DNA of 64,000 nt, from assembly GCF_000014145.1 (NCBI RefSeq), contig NC_008255.1:2992001-3056000 (forward strand). Reading direction: 5' to 3'. Source of the stretch: Cytophaga hutchinsonii ATCC 33406. GTDB taxonomy: Bacteria > Bacteroidota > Bacteroidia > Cytophagales > Cytophagaceae. Shown in pieces: positions 33,534 through 43,101 of this stretch (position 1 is its first letter; each line of letters starts with the position of its first letter). The translations under genes and the position numbers were made by a program. The notes under the pieces were generated by a model. It made no database searches and was not told the origin of the DNA. It was given only the letters and a program-made list of their open reading frames with translations.

Positions 33534-34462
33534 TACATAAAATTACAGTTGTCGGATTGGCGTTAACAGTATTTGCCTGCGGAGCAGATAAAAAAGAAGC
33601 TGCACAATTAAATAAAATCGATTCAATTACAATCAAAGAAGTAACAGGTATTGCCAATGTTGAACCGCTTCAACGTATTCTTACCCTTACGCCTGAAACA
33701 AACGGGATCATAAAAAAAATCAACATTGAGATCAATCAAAAAGTACAGAAAGGCGACATCCTTTTTGTGCTGGATAATGAAACGGAACTGGCTCAGTTAC
33801 ATCAGTCAGAATCGAAACTGGCAACACAACTCTCTGTAATCGAAAAAAATAAAGCCGCATTAAAAACAGCTGAAACAAATCTGAGCAATGCTAAAACAAA
33901 TATCAGCCGTTCTAAAAATTTATTCGAATCAAACGCCATTACGAAAAAGCAATGGGAAGATGAACAGCTGAATTTTGAAACAAAGAACTTACAGGCTGCA
34001 TCTGCACAGGCTGACCTGCAGCAGGCACAAAAACGTCTGGCTGAATTAAAATCTGATGTAGAATATTACCAGACAATTTTAAGTAAAAAAACTATTAAAG
34101 CGCCGTTAAACGGCACCATCCTTTCTGTAGATACAAAGCTAGGTTCCAATGTAGCAACCTCTACAGCATTATCTGATTTTGCTCCGGACGGCCCTGTTAT
34201 GGCGATCACAGAAATTGATGAACTGTTTGCAGATAAAATCAAAGTGGGCCAACCGGCGTATGTCAGAGCACAAGGCGACTCTATTGTCCTTGCCAGGGGA
34301 AAAGTAATTCTAGCGGCTCCTTACTTAAGAAAAAAATCCTTGTTCTCGGATAAAGCCGATAACCTGGAAGACAGACGTGTGCGCGAAGTACGTGTACAGC
34401 TTGACAGCACAGAAACATTGCTGATCGGCAGCCGTGTGGAATGTATCATTGAATTAAAATAA
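33530..34462 (+). CDS. HlyD-family periplasmic adaptor lipoprotein
   Basis: 310 aa with lipobox VFAC. A biotinyl-lipoyl-like strand pair, a long coiled-coil hairpin (residues ~85-185, with QLHQSESKLATQLSVIEK and LQAASAQADLQQAQKRL) and a beta-barrel domain follow the DevB/MacA plan. Bridges the permease and TolC partner encoded downstream. Confidence 0.92.
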   Translation: MIHKITVVGLALTVFACGADKKEAAQLNKIDSITIKEVTGIANVEPLQRILTLTPETNGIIKKINIEINQKVQKGDILFVLDNETELAQLHQSESKLATQLSVIEKNKAALKTAETNLSNAKTNISRSKNLFESNAITKKQWEDEQLNFETKNLQAASAQADLQQAQKRLAELKSDVEYYQTILSKKTIKAPLNGTILSVDTKLGSNVATSTALSDFAPDGPVMAITEIDELFADKIKVGQPAYVRAQGDSIVLARGKVILAAPYLRKKSLFSDKADNLEDRRVREVRVQLDSTETLLIGSRVECIIELK

Positions 34463-34467
34463 CAACC

Positions 34468-35592
34468 ATGTTTTTTACAGCATTAAAATTTATCTGGTTC
34501 GACAAACCCAAGTCTATTGGTGCATTGGCCGGTGTAATTATCTCGGTGTTCTTAATCGGGCAGCAGTGCGGGATATTTATTTTCCTTACCAATGCCATGT
34601 CAAGCCTGGTTAAAAACAACAGTGCCTACATCTGGGTAACAGATGCTAAAACAACCAATGTAAATGCATTGTCTGCCATTGACATCCGGATCGGAAAAGA
34701 AATAGCAAGTGTACCTGGTGTAAAAAAAGTATCTCCGATTGTTATTGCCGGAGGCTCTGCAAAATTTGAAAACGGACAATCCAGCGGCATTACGTTGATC
34801 GGTTCTGAAGCACCTTATTTTAAAGGTGGCCCATGGAACCTATACAAAGGAAGCAACGAGATAATGCTGCAGGATGGTGCAATCATTGTTGACTACTTTG
34901 ACAAAAAAGCATTGGGAGAGGCAAACCTTGGTGATTATTTTGAGATCAACGGAAACAAAGTATACATCGCCGGACAAACAAAAGGCGTCCGTGGATTTGG
35001 CGGACCGGCCTATTCGTTCACAACCATTGAGCGTGCACGTGCTCTTACAAAATTTTCCAAAACAAAAGTAAGCGCTTTCCTGGTTGAGTGGGACGACAAC
35101 GTTACAAAGGATTTTGTGATCCGCAACATTGAACGTAATGTGCGTGGCATCAAAGCCTGGGACAGCGAAAACTTTGCCAATCAAACCATTCTTACCGTTT
35201 TAAAATCAAGCGGGATTGCGCTTTCCTTCGGCACGCTCATCATCTTTGCATTGATCACGGGATTTGTAATCATTGGCCTTACGCTGTATTCTTCCGCCAT
35301 TGACCGGATCAAAGATTACGGAACGTTAAAAGCCATTGGTGCTACAAATGGTTACATCAGAAGGCTGATTATGACACAGGCAGCAATCATTGCGGTAATC
35401 GGTTTCATTATCGGTTACGGTTTGGTAACTGCATTTAAAAATGGCATTGCCAATGCAGGTACCATCTTTGATTATCCGTTCTGGCTTAAAGCAACTTTCC
35501 TTGGTATTACATTATTCATTGCACTTGGAGGCAGCCTATTTGCCATCAGACGCATTACAAAATTAGAACCTGCACAAGTATTCAGAGGGTAA
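34468..35592 (+). CDS. ABC transporter permease (DevC/MacB type)
   Basis: 374 aa: one N-terminal helix, a ~210-residue periplasmic domain, and three C-terminal helices ending in LFAIRRITKLEPAQVFRG, the FtsX-like pattern. LKAIGATNGYIRRLIMTQAA is the conserved coupling region. No ATPase domain is fused, so it is DevC-like. Five bases after the adaptor gene. Confidence 0.92.
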   Translation: MFFTALKFIWFDKPKSIGALAGVIISVFLIGQQCGIFIFLTNAMSSLVKNNSAYIWVTDAKTTNVNALSAIDIRIGKEIASVPGVKKVSPIVIAGGSAKFENGQSSGITLIGSEAPYFKGGPWNLYKGSNEIMLQDGAIIVDYFDKKALGEANLGDYFEINGNKVYIAGQTKGVRGFGGPAYSFTTIERARALTKFSKTKVSAFLVEWDDNVTKDFVIRNIERNVRGIKAWDSENFANQTILTVLKSSGIALSFGTLIIFALITGFVIIGLTLYSSAIDRIKDYGTLKAIGATNGYIRRLIMTQAAIIAVIGFIIGYGLVTAFKNGIANAGTIFDYPFWLKATFLGITLFIALGGSLFAIRRITKLEPAQVFRG

Positions 35593-35597
35593 CCGTT

Positions 35598-36935
35598 ATG
35601 AAAAATACAGTACGCTATTTATTTATATGTTTATGCGCAGCGTTGCAGCTTTCAGCTGCCGCACAGACAGATTCAAGCATGCAGCTTAGCTTAAAGAAAG
35701 CGATAGAGATTGGCTTGAATCAACGTTTCGATATTAAAAATCAGGAGCTGGCCATTCAGATCAGTGAAAGCAACCGGCTAAAAACACAAAGTAAAAACCT
35801 TCCGCAGGTGAACGCGAGTATTGATTTCAGATACAATGCCGTATTGGCGACAAGCCTGCTGCCGCCGGGTGCTATCAACAACAGCACTGAATATACCCCG
35901 ATCAAATTTGGCACGCCTTACAATACGCTTACGTCTATTACCGCCACACAAAACCTGTTTAATGCAGGCGTATCCGGCGATAAACTTGTAAACGATGCAC
36001 AAAAAGAATACGATCAGGTAAGTCTTGAAAAATATAAAACAGATGCCAAATCTGCTATCACACAAGCATACTATCAGGTACTGTTGAATCAGGAACAGAT
36101 TAAACTTACTACAGAAAACGTAGCCAATGCAGAAACGATTGTTAAAAAAGGTGAAAGCGAATATTCAAACGGTACGTTGTTGAAAACAGATCTTTCCCGT
36201 TATCAACTGGACTTATCTAATGCAAAAAATCAATTGCAGACAGCAACAACCAATTATGAAAACAGCCTCTTGTTACTTAAGACACAACTGATCTTACCGA
36301 TAGAAACACCCGTTCAGTTAACAGACAACCTGGAAGGTTTGATTACCAATTCAGACCAACTGGCAAACAACAATGTAACTATTGAACAGCGCTACGAGTA
36401 CAGAATAGAATCAAGCATGATGCGATTAAACGATATTCAGGCAAAAAGATACAACCGTTCGTATTTACCTTCTGCCTATTTATATGGAAATGCTTCGTTA
36501 CAGAATCAGAATTCAAAAGTAACATTATTTAACACCGATACCTGGTACCCCTATGTATATGTAGGTATTCATGCGGATATTCCAATCTTTGACGGTATGG
36601 AAAAAAGCAGAAACATTGCTGGGTATCGTTTACGCTCGATTCAAAATAAAAACAATCTGGAAAAGCTTTCTTACGAAATTCAAACAGAAGCCATAAACAC
36701 ACGTAATCTGTTGAATACAGCTTACAGCCAATACCAAACATCAAAAGAAAATTATGCACTGGCACAAACCATTATGAAAGTTGATCAGGACCGCTATAAA
36801 GAAGGGACACTAACCGCGGCTGCGTTAAAAAATACCGAATACTCGTTACAGAATGCACAGAACAATTATTTAACCAGCATTTATAATGTGCTGATCGCAC
36901 AGGTGAATTATAAAAAAGCAATGGGAGAACTGTAA
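35598..36935 (+). CDS. TolC-family outer-membrane efflux protein
   Basis: 445 aa with a signal peptide ending near LSAAAQ. Two repeats of the outer membrane efflux protein domain are visible, with helical hairpins such as YYQVLLNQEQIKLTTENV and YSQYQTSKENYALAQTIM. It completes a tripartite exporter. What is exported is unknown; lipids, peptides or antibiotics are all possible for DevBCA-type systems. Its stop codon lies at the start of a heptamer array. Confidence 0.93.
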   Translation: MKNTVRYLFICLCAALQLSAAAQTDSSMQLSLKKAIEIGLNQRFDIKNQELAIQISESNRLKTQSKNLPQVNASIDFRYNAVLATSLLPPGAINNSTEYTPIKFGTPYNTLTSITATQNLFNAGVSGDKLVNDAQKEYDQVSLEKYKTDAKSAITQAYYQVLLNQEQIKLTTENVANAETIVKKGESEYSNGTLLKTDLSRYQLDLSNAKNQLQTATTNYENSLLLLKTQLILPIETPVQLTDNLEGLITNSDQLANNNVTIEQRYEYRIESSMMRLNDIQAKRYNRSYLPSAYLYGNASLQNQNSKVTLFNTDTWYPYVYVGIHADIPIFDGMEKSRNIAGYRLRSIQNKNNLEKLSYEIQTEAINTRNLLNTAYSQYQTSKENYALAQTIMKVDQDRYKEGTLTAAALKNTEYSLQNAQNNYLTSIYNVLIAQVNYKKAMGEL

Positions 36936-36975
36936 GCCGAAGGCGAAAAGCTTAAGGCGGAAGGCTTAAAGCTAA
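36934..36975. repeat. 7-base-period array overlapping the TolC-gene stop
   Basis: Six heptamers: AAGCCGA, AGGCGAA, AAGCTTA, AGGCGGA, AGGCTTA, AAGCTAA. The first one includes the last two bases of the stop codon at 36933-36935. Confidence 0.85.
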
Positions 36976-36998
36976 ATAAATAGTAAAGTATTGCTAGT

Positions 36999-37053
36999 AA
37001 AGCTAAAAGCGCATTACATAGAAATTATTTCTACGTAATGCGCTTTTAGCTTT
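36999..37053. terminator. Long hairpin, bidirectional terminator
   Basis: A 27-base arm starting AAAGCTAAAAGCGCATTAC pairs with its partner ending GTAATGCGCTTTTAGCTTT with one mismatch. It lies between the convergent tolC-type gene and mutS2. Both ends carry the heptamer motif AAAGCTAAA. Confidence 0.8.
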
Positions 37054-37078
37054 AGGCTTTTAGCATTCAGCCTAAAGC
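37044..37078. repeat. Inverted 7-base-period array next to the mutS2 stop
   Basis: Plus-strand units TTTTAGC, TTTAGGC, TTTTAGC, ATTCAGC, CTAAAGC. On the minus strand this is the same family as 36934-36975. It ends one base before the mutS2 stop codon. Confidence 0.82.
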
Positions 37079-37079
37079 T

Positions 37080-39473
37080 TTAATACCGCATACTCAGCAC
37101 CGTTATGCCTGCGCCGCCGCTATCAATGTGTTCATCGTTCATTGCAACGATCTGCTTATATTGTTTTAAATGTTCGCGCAGCATTTTGCGTAGTATACCA
37201 TCTCCTTTTCCGTGCAGAATCCGTGCTTCTTCAATACCCAGAATAAATGCATCGTTAATCCAGCGGTCTGTAAATGCAATGGCTTCTTCGGTCCGCTTGC
37301 CGCGCAAATCCAGCTGCATTGAAAATATCTGATGCTTCTGTACCAGATCAACACCACCCGCTTTTGGTCTGCGTTCATCTGTTTTAGCTTTCAACTCTTT
37401 TGCAGAAGCACTGCTTAGTTCTGAAAAATGAACCGTAGCTTTCAGATCACCGATAAATAATTCTGCCAGCTTACCTTTCACGGCTTCTATTTTACCTACC
37501 GCGCCATTGCTGCGTATACGCACAATATCACCTGTTTTCCAATCGTATCGGATCGATTCATTATCAGCAATGTTTATTTCAGGTTCCAGTTCTTTTTCCA
37601 ATGCCTTTCCTACTTCACGTATTTCCTGACGATGCTTTTGTGCACCGTGTTTATCTTTTGCATTTGAAATGGAACGGATCAGCTCTTCTGCTTTTCCGTC
37701 TGCTTTCTGAACAATGCGATATGCTTCTTCCTTCGCTTCAAGCAACAGACGTCTGCGCTTATCCTGTAACTCCGCTAGCTTTTCTTCAAACTCCTTTGAA
37801 AGTTTTTCATGTTTTACTTTCAGTTCCCTGCCTGATAAAATCTCTTGTTGAAGCGTTGTACGCTCACGTTCAATGTCTCTTAATAAGGTTGAAAGATCAA
37901 CCTGTTCCTGATCCAGTTTTGTACGTGCCTGTTCAATAAGTGATTTGGCCAAACCGGATTTCTCTGCAATCTCCAGTGTGAAGGAGCTCCCCGGTACGCC
38001 GATATCCAGTATGTATAACGGAATTAATTTGTCTGTATCAAAACGCATGGAACCATTTATCAACCCTTCTGTTTTAGATGCCAATGCTTTTAAGCCTGCA
38101 TAGTGCGTGGTAATGATACCCATCGACTTGCGCTCGTTCAGTTTCTCAAGTGCAGCTTCAGCAATCGCAGAACCATACATCGGATCTGTACCGCTGCCGA
38201 ATTCATCGATCAGTAATAAAGTTTTAGCATCTGCATGTTCTAAGAAAAACGTCAGGTTCTTAATGTGCGAACTATAGGTACTCAGATCATTATCCAGCGA
38301 TTGTGAATCACCGATATCAATAAAGAAATTTTCAAACACGCCGGATACACTGCCCTCCTCTACGGGAATGAGCAGGCCGCATTGCAGCATGTACTGCAGC
38401 AAGCCCAGTGTTTTCATACAAACAGACTTACCACCTGCATTCGGACCTGAAAGAAGTAAGATGCGGTTTTGTTCGTCTACCTGAATAGACAACGGCATAA
38501 CTTCTTTTTTTATCTTTTTATTTTTGAGCCACAATAACGGGTGGCGTGCATTGCGCCATTTAATGAGCGGCCGTTTCTGCAGACCAGGCATCACGCCGTT
38601 TACTGAACACGCAAACGTTGCTTTTGCACGGATAAAATCAAACCAGCCGACCAATTGATTTGCTTCAAGCATCACCTCTGCAAACGGACGGATATAATCC
38701 GTAAGCTGCATGAGTATGCGCACGATCTCTTTACGTTCACGGATCTCCAGTTCGCGTACGCTGTTGTTGTACGGCAATAAAGATATAGGTTCCATAAAAA
38801 CCGTTTGTCCCGTACCAGACTCATCGTGAATGATCCCCTGTACTTTACGTTTATATTCTGCCAGTACAGGTAATACCAAACGGCCTGAACGGATTGTTGC
38901 TTCGGTATCTTCAACGGTATAGCCTTCTTTTTTAAACACACGCAGCAATCGGTCTACCTCTTTGCGCAGCTTAATTTGTTCTTCCCGGTATTCCTCGCGG
39001 ATCATGCGTAATTCATCGGAAGCCGTATCACGGATTACACCATGATCATCGATCACGCGGTTGATGGCTTTGAATAACGACGAATCAATTTTAACGGCAT
39101 TGGCACGTTCCTGCAAACGTACATAAATATCTGTTTCTGTACGTTTGAAAAAAGACTGGCAGGCAATCAATGTTGTTAAAAACAATTTGCATTGTAATAA
39201 TTCTTCAATCTCCAGGTAATTTCCCTGCACCTGAATTTTATTAGCCAGCAGCGTTATATCAACAAAATCACGATCGGGAAATAACATTCCCGATTCAATA
39301 ATTTTTTTAAACTCGTCTGTCTCCTGTAATTCTTTTTCGATTGTTGCAATATCATACGAAGGTGTTAACTCTTCCAGCATATTCATCGCGGCCAATCCTT
39401 TGCATGTTGTTTTAAGCAATTCACGGATTTGGTCAAATCCTATTTTACTTTCCAGATCAGATGGATATATCAT
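37080..39473 (-). CDS. mutS2: Endonuclease MutS2
   Basis: 797 aa. The MutS-like core lacks the mismatch-recognition domain. ATPase motifs are LLSGPNAGGKSVCMKTLG (Walker A), LLLIDEFGSGTDP (Walker B) and IITTHYAGLKALA. A coiled-coil region (residues ~510-640) leads to a C-terminal Smr nuclease domain with LDLRGKRTEEAI and RILHGKGDGILRKML. MutS2 acts in suppression of recombination or in splitting collided ribosomes. Full length. Confidence 0.95.
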   Translation of the reverse strand: MIYPSDLESKIGFDQIRELLKTTCKGLAAMNMLEELTPSYDIATIEKELQETDEFKKIIESGMLFPDRDFVDITLLANKIQVQGNYLEIEELLQCKLFLTTLIACQSFFKRTETDIYVRLQERANAVKIDSSLFKAINRVIDDHGVIRDTASDELRMIREEYREEQIKLRKEVDRLLRVFKKEGYTVEDTEATIRSGRLVLPVLAEYKRKVQGIIHDESGTGQTVFMEPISLLPYNNSVRELEIRERKEIVRILMQLTDYIRPFAEVMLEANQLVGWFDFIRAKATFACSVNGVMPGLQKRPLIKWRNARHPLLWLKNKKIKKEVMPLSIQVDEQNRILLLSGPNAGGKSVCMKTLGLLQYMLQCGLLIPVEEGSVSGVFENFFIDIGDSQSLDNDLSTYSSHIKNLTFFLEHADAKTLLLIDEFGSGTDPMYGSAIAEAALEKLNERKSMGIITTHYAGLKALASKTEGLINGSMRFDTDKLIPLYILDIGVPGSSFTLEIAEKSGLAKSLIEQARTKLDQEQVDLSTLLRDIERERTTLQQEILSGRELKVKHEKLSKEFEEKLAELQDKRRRLLLEAKEEAYRIVQKADGKAEELIRSISNAKDKHGAQKHRQEIREVGKALEKELEPEINIADNESIRYDWKTGDIVRIRSNGAVGKIEAVKGKLAELFIGDLKATVHFSELSSASAKELKAKTDERRPKAGGVDLVQKHQIFSMQLDLRGKRTEEAIAFTDRWINDAFILGIEEARILHGKGDGILRKMLREHLKQYKQIVAMNDEHIDSGGAGITVLSMRY

Positions 39474-39613
39474 TCAGTTCTACTTAATAATGATCACGTA
39501 ACATTTCTTTCAAAACCAGAACGGTTGCATTAGCTGTTTCCAGGCAGGGGCTACGGTCTTTTGAAAGGAATACAAAATTACAATAAAGTCTGCTCGAACC
39601 CACCATTCATAGC

Positions 39614-39641
39614 TTGAAAACCGATATTTTTTGTATCTTTT
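39614..39641 (+). promoter_or_regulatory. Possible promoter for the ECF sigma operon
   Basis: TTG at 39614-39616 and TATCTTTT at 39634-39641 with a 17-base spacer; close to TAnnTTTG but with T in place of the last G. It would start transcription about 15 bases before the proposed start codon. Confidence 0.4.
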
Positions 39642-39662
39642 CATTGTTTTTGCATTATACTA

Positions 39663-40253
39663 TTGACCTTGGAATCTAAATACCATAAAAAACCTGAAGA
39701 AATTGAGGAAGAACAGCTTTGGATTGAAAAAGCCAAGCAAAATCCTCAGCACTTTGCTGTCCTGTATGAGAAATATTATAAAACAATATTCCTGTACCTG
39801 TTCAGAAAAGTGAATGATATGGATGTTGCAGGAGATCTCTGCTCAGACGTATTTTCCAAAGCCTTATCCGCTATCCAATCCTACGAATATAAAGGCGTGC
39901 CGTATTCAGCCTGGCTCTACCGAATAGCAGCCAATGAAGCAAACATGTATTTCAGGAAACACAATAAAAGAGAAATGATCTGCATCGACGATACCAGCAT
40001 TCATCTGCTGAACGAAGATCTGCAGGAGTCAAATGAGGAAAATATCTATCTCACCTTTCTGCCCTTATGCCTGGAAAGGCTCAAACCCGATGAAGTAATA
40101 TTAGTACAATGGCGTTTCTTTGAAAACAAAGCATTTAAAGAGGTCGGTGAAATTATGAATATGACCGAAAACAATGCTAAAGTAAAAACGTACCGCATTC
40201 TGGAAAAAATCAGGAAATGGATGCTTGAAATGAAAGGAAAAAGTAATGAGTAA
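39663..40253 (+). CDS. ECF-type RNA polymerase sigma factor
   Basis: 196 aa. Region 2 reads FLYLFRKVNDMDVAGDLCSD with AYSAWLYR-like helix SAWLYRIAANEANMYFRK; region 4 has the helix-turn-helix FKEVGEIMNMTENNAKVKT. No ATG lies near the natural N-terminus; TTG at 39663 or TTG at 39669 must be used, which is unusual here. The next gene overlaps by eight bases and encodes a membrane protein that could be its anti-sigma partner. Target genes are unknown. Confidence 0.9.
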   Translation: MTLESKYHKKPEEIEEEQLWIEKAKQNPQHFAVLYEKYYKTIFLYLFRKVNDMDVAGDLCSDVFSKALSAIQSYEYKGVPYSAWLYRIAANEANMYFRKHNKREMICIDDTSIHLLNEDLQESNEENIYLTFLPLCLERLKPDEVILVQWRFFENKAFKEVGEIMNMTENNAKVKTYRILEKIRKWMLEMKGKSNE

Positions 40254-40980
40254 ATACGATATACATAAGAACAAAGAATTACCAAGCGACGAAGAGATCA
40301 ATAAATACAAAAACTTCGACAAGGTAGTTAAAAAGGCGGCGATGCTTGATTACAAGCAGGCGACAAAACCGATCTATAAAAATGCAAAAGTATTAAGTGC
40401 CGTTGCGGTTATTATTGCTGTTGGCCTGATCATTCTGTTTGAAACAACAGAACAGGATGAAGCAGCTGAAAAAGTGATCGAACAGAAAGATAGTATAAAA
40501 TCAAATTCTCCTGTACAGCAAACAGATTCTGTTAAACCCGCTAAACCAACGTCAGTAATAACGCCGGCTGGAGCTGCAACCCGTTCTCAAAGTAACATTT
40601 CAGCAACAACCGAACAGCAGACAAATACCAGCCAACAGGCAAATACTGCCGTAGAAAATACAGTCATCACGAATGAAAACGCATTGGCTGCTTTCCCGGG
40701 CGGAGACGATGCCTTAAAAAATTTCTTACTGAAAAATATCAAGTATCCGTACAATGCAGTGGAATCACCTTACACAGGAAAAATTGAAGTAGATCTTCTG
40801 ATTGAAAAATCAGGAAAAATCGGAAACATAACCATCTATCACAGCCCCAATCCGGCGATCAGTACGGAAATAAAACGTGTAATCGGTAACATGCCTGAAT
40901 GGAAACCTTGTGTAAAACATGGACAAACAGTTCCTTCAACAGTTACTGTGTATTTTCCTTTTACGTATGTTGGGGAATAA
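40246..40980 (+). CDS. Single-pass protein with TonB C-terminal domain, probable sigma-factor partner
   Basis: 244 aa. The first ~45 residues are cytoplasmic and charged, followed by one membrane helix (AVAVIIAVGLIILFE, ~residues 51-65). A ~85-residue Thr/Gln/Ser-rich linker leads to a TonB-type domain (about 155-240: FPGGDDALKNFLLKNIKYP, IEVDLLIEKSGKIGNI, MPEWKPCVKHGQ). The topology fits a TonB-like energy transducer or an anti-sigma factor with a periplasmic sensor. It overlaps the ECF sigma gene by eight bases, which favours the anti-sigma reading, but no known anti-sigma motif is visible. Confidence 0.82.
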   Translation: MSKYDIHKNKELPSDEEINKYKNFDKVVKKAAMLDYKQATKPIYKNAKVLSAVAVIIAVGLIILFETTEQDEAAEKVIEQKDSIKSNSPVQQTDSVKPAKPTSVITPAGAATRSQSNISATTEQQTNTSQQANTAVENTVITNENALAAFPGGDDALKNFLLKNIKYPYNAVESPYTGKIEVDLLIEKSGKIGNITIYHSPNPAISTEIKRVIGNMPEWKPCVKHGQTVPSTVTVYFPFTYVGE

Positions 40981-41020
40981 CGAACCAGCAACGATTAGAA
41001 AACATAGCAGCATCAATCTT

Positions 41021-41734
41021 ATGAAAAACATATTTATATATTGTTTTGATAAATGGTGGCGGCCGTTGTTATTTTTCATTTTGATTGCAGGACTTTTGAT
41101 CCTTAACAGTGAATTAAATATCCGATTTATTAAAAAACCATTACTTTACCTTTCTAACGTTTCTGTTATTGTCATATTCATATCGATCTGTTATCAATTA
41201 TATAAAAGACAATTCTGGAAAGGTATATATACATTTTTGGTTTTGTTATCTGCAGGTATTATTTCTATGATGACATCAATGGTTGATGGTGATCATTGGG
41301 CCGATGATCTGATAATTCCGTCAGACATCCAGATTGAAAATCCTATTAATGTATATTCCGGTTCAGATAGTATTTTAACTGGTAAAAAAGCGCAAACAGA
41401 TCTTATTCTTTACAATTCCGGACAGCCAGGTATGTATCAATATATTTTCCGCACAGCTAAGATTGAAAGCGGTACTATTTATTTAAAGGCATTCGAAATT
41501 ACTCAGGATGAAGAACTTTCAACAGAATATTTAGAAGAAAATACATTGACCCGGGTAAATAATCCATCTGACAGTATTGTGCATTATAGTTCTCCGAATA
41601 TATTTACTATTTATGAAGGTGATTGGGGAAAATATTATGCCGCAAGATTTGAAGTATGGCTGAGGCCTTCTTCAGGAGAAAATGAAAGAAAAATATTCAA
41701 TAAGAATTTTAAGATAGAAGGATGGATGCATTGA
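41021..41734 (+). CDS. Hypothetical membrane protein
   Basis: 237 aa from the ATG at 41021 (MKNIFIYCFDKWWRPLLF). An earlier in-frame start at 40919 would lie inside the preceding gene and is not favoured. Three membrane helices (residues ~12-30, ~38-58, ~63-82) are followed by a ~150-residue soluble domain with many beta strands (YQYIFRTAKIESGTIYLKAF). I do not recognise it. It follows the sigma/TonB pair by 40 bases and may belong to that unit. Confidence 0.7.
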   Translation: MKNIFIYCFDKWWRPLLFFILIAGLLILNSELNIRFIKKPLLYLSNVSVIVIFISICYQLYKRQFWKGIYTFLVLLSAGIISMMTSMVDGDHWADDLIIPSDIQIENPINVYSGSDSILTGKKAQTDLILYNSGQPGMYQYIFRTAKIESGTIYLKAFEITQDEELSTEYLEENTLTRVNNPSDSIVHYSSPNIFTIYEGDWGKYYAARFEVWLRPSSGENERKIFNKNFKIEGWMH

Positions 41735-41799
41735 TACATTCAACTGCCTGCACGTTTCAATGCAGCAAGTCATTATTTACTAACCCCGGTAACGTCTGG

Positions 41800-42153
41800 C
41801 TACAGCTGCCCCTTAGCTTCTTTAGCCGCAATGCTGTCGATCACCACTTCATAAATGTGATTGAATAATGCCGCATGTTTGCTGTAGTAATCATAGCTTG
41901 ATTTAAATTGTTCTTCCGTAATCTGGTGTTCTTTAAAAATCTCTTTTTTATAACCTGCATACAAGGTTAAAGATGAATCACGATTATAGTTTTTTAAAGA
42001 CAACGCCGATTCTGTAATATGTATATCAACCAGAATAGTGGTCATTTGTTCTTCCGTTAGCAAATCCGCAGGTTTTTCATCCAAAGAAGATTTCTGCCCG
42101 CAGGAAAACAGTGCACAGATACAAGCAAGTGTTATTAGTTTAAAGTAGTTCAA
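41800..42153 (-). CDS. DUF4296 lipoprotein
   Basis: 117 aa with lipobox LFSC. The mature part is helical: LLTEEQMTTILVDIHITESAL and HQITEEQFKSSYDYYSKH, the conserved DUF4296 pattern of Bacteroidota. Function unknown. It is divergent from the DUF58/VWA operon, with 57 bases between starts. Confidence 0.88.
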   Translation of the reverse strand: MNYFKLITLACICALFSCGQKSSLDEKPADLLTEEQMTTILVDIHITESALSLKNYNRDSSLTLYAGYKKEIFKEHQITEEQFKSSYDYYSKHAALFNHIYEVVIDSIAAKEAKGQL

Positions 42154-42210
42154 AGCGATAGATTATTTCTCGAAAATTAGTTTTTTTATTGTATTTTTAA
42201 AATTGTTCCT

Positions 42211-43101
42211 ATGAAACAATCTTTAAAAGATATCATCCGTAAGTTACGCAAATATGAGGTACGAATCCGAAAAGCGGTTCATTCTCATATGCACGGTAAC
42301 TATCATTCTATTTTTAAGGGTTCGGGCATTGAATTTTCAGATCTGCGTGAATATCAGTACGGAGACGATATCCGGACAATTGACTGGAATGTAACGGCAA
42401 AAGGACACGGTCCTTATGTACGTCTTTTTCAAGAAGATAAAGAGCAGCACATCATTTTTCTGGTAGATGTAAGCGCTTCCCTGCATATTGGAAAAAACGA
42501 TCAGACAAAACTGGATATCATTAAAGAAATAACCGGGGTTTTGATGCTTTCGGCTGTAAAAGAAGGCTCTGAAATAGGCTTGGTGTGTTATTCAGATAAA
42601 AAAGAATTGTATGTAGCTCCCGACAAAGGAATCAAACATGCCTATTATCTGATCAATAAACTTTTCAGTCTCGATGCCGAATCCAGTCTCACAGATCTGA
42701 ATAAGGCAACACAATACACCTTATCCATCCTGAAACGTAAGAGCATTGTTATTGTATTATCTGATTTTATTGATGACCAGTACGATAAAAACCTGATCAG
42801 TTTAAGTAAAAAACACGATCTTGTTTTAATTCAGATTCAGGATACCAGAGAAATGTTTTTACCATCTATGGGAATTATTCCGTTGATTGATACAGAAACA
42901 AAAAAAACAATCTGGGTAAATTCATCTTCTAAATCGTTTCGTGTAAACATGGAAAAACGCCAGCGGAACATTCAGGAAAAACTGGAAAACTTCAGTAAAT
43001 CTCATGAGTCTAATTATACGTGTATAAAGACACATGAAGATTATATTATCAAGTTGGTAGAACTTTTCAGAGTACGAAATTTCCATAAGAAAAGTGCGTA
43101 A
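42211..43101 (+). CDS. DUF58 family protein (Bat/MoxR-associated)
   Basis: 296 aa. Contains the DUF58 signature FSDLREYQYGDDIRTIDW near residue 50 and a VWA-like fold with HIIFLVDVSASL (DxSxS, residues ~95-102). These cytosolic proteins usually work with a MoxR AAA+ ATPase and membrane VWA proteins. No moxR gene is in this window. Overlaps the next gene by eight bases. Confidence 0.92.
   Translation: MKQSLKDIIRKLRKYEVRIRKAVHSHMHGNYHSIFKGSGIEFSDLREYQYGDDIRTIDWNVTAKGHGPYVRLFQEDKEQHIIFLVDVSASLHIGKNDQTKLDIIKEITGVLMLSAVKEGSEIGLVCYSDKKELYVAPDKGIKHAYYLINKLFSLDAESSLTDLNKATQYTLSILKRKSIVIVLSDFIDDQYDKNLISLSKKHDLVLIQIQDTREMFLPSMGIIPLIDTETKKTIWVNSSSKSFRVNMEKRQRNIQEKLENFSKSHESNYTCIKTHEDYIIKLVELFRVRNFHKKSA

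Noticed and set aside
36934-37078. Possible CRISPR array
   Set aside because: Units are only seven bases, have no spacers and degrade continuously; no cas genes are present in the window.
40919-41020. Extended start for the membrane protein at 41021
   Set aside because: Would lie inside the TonB-domain gene; the ATG at 41021 begins just before the first membrane helix.
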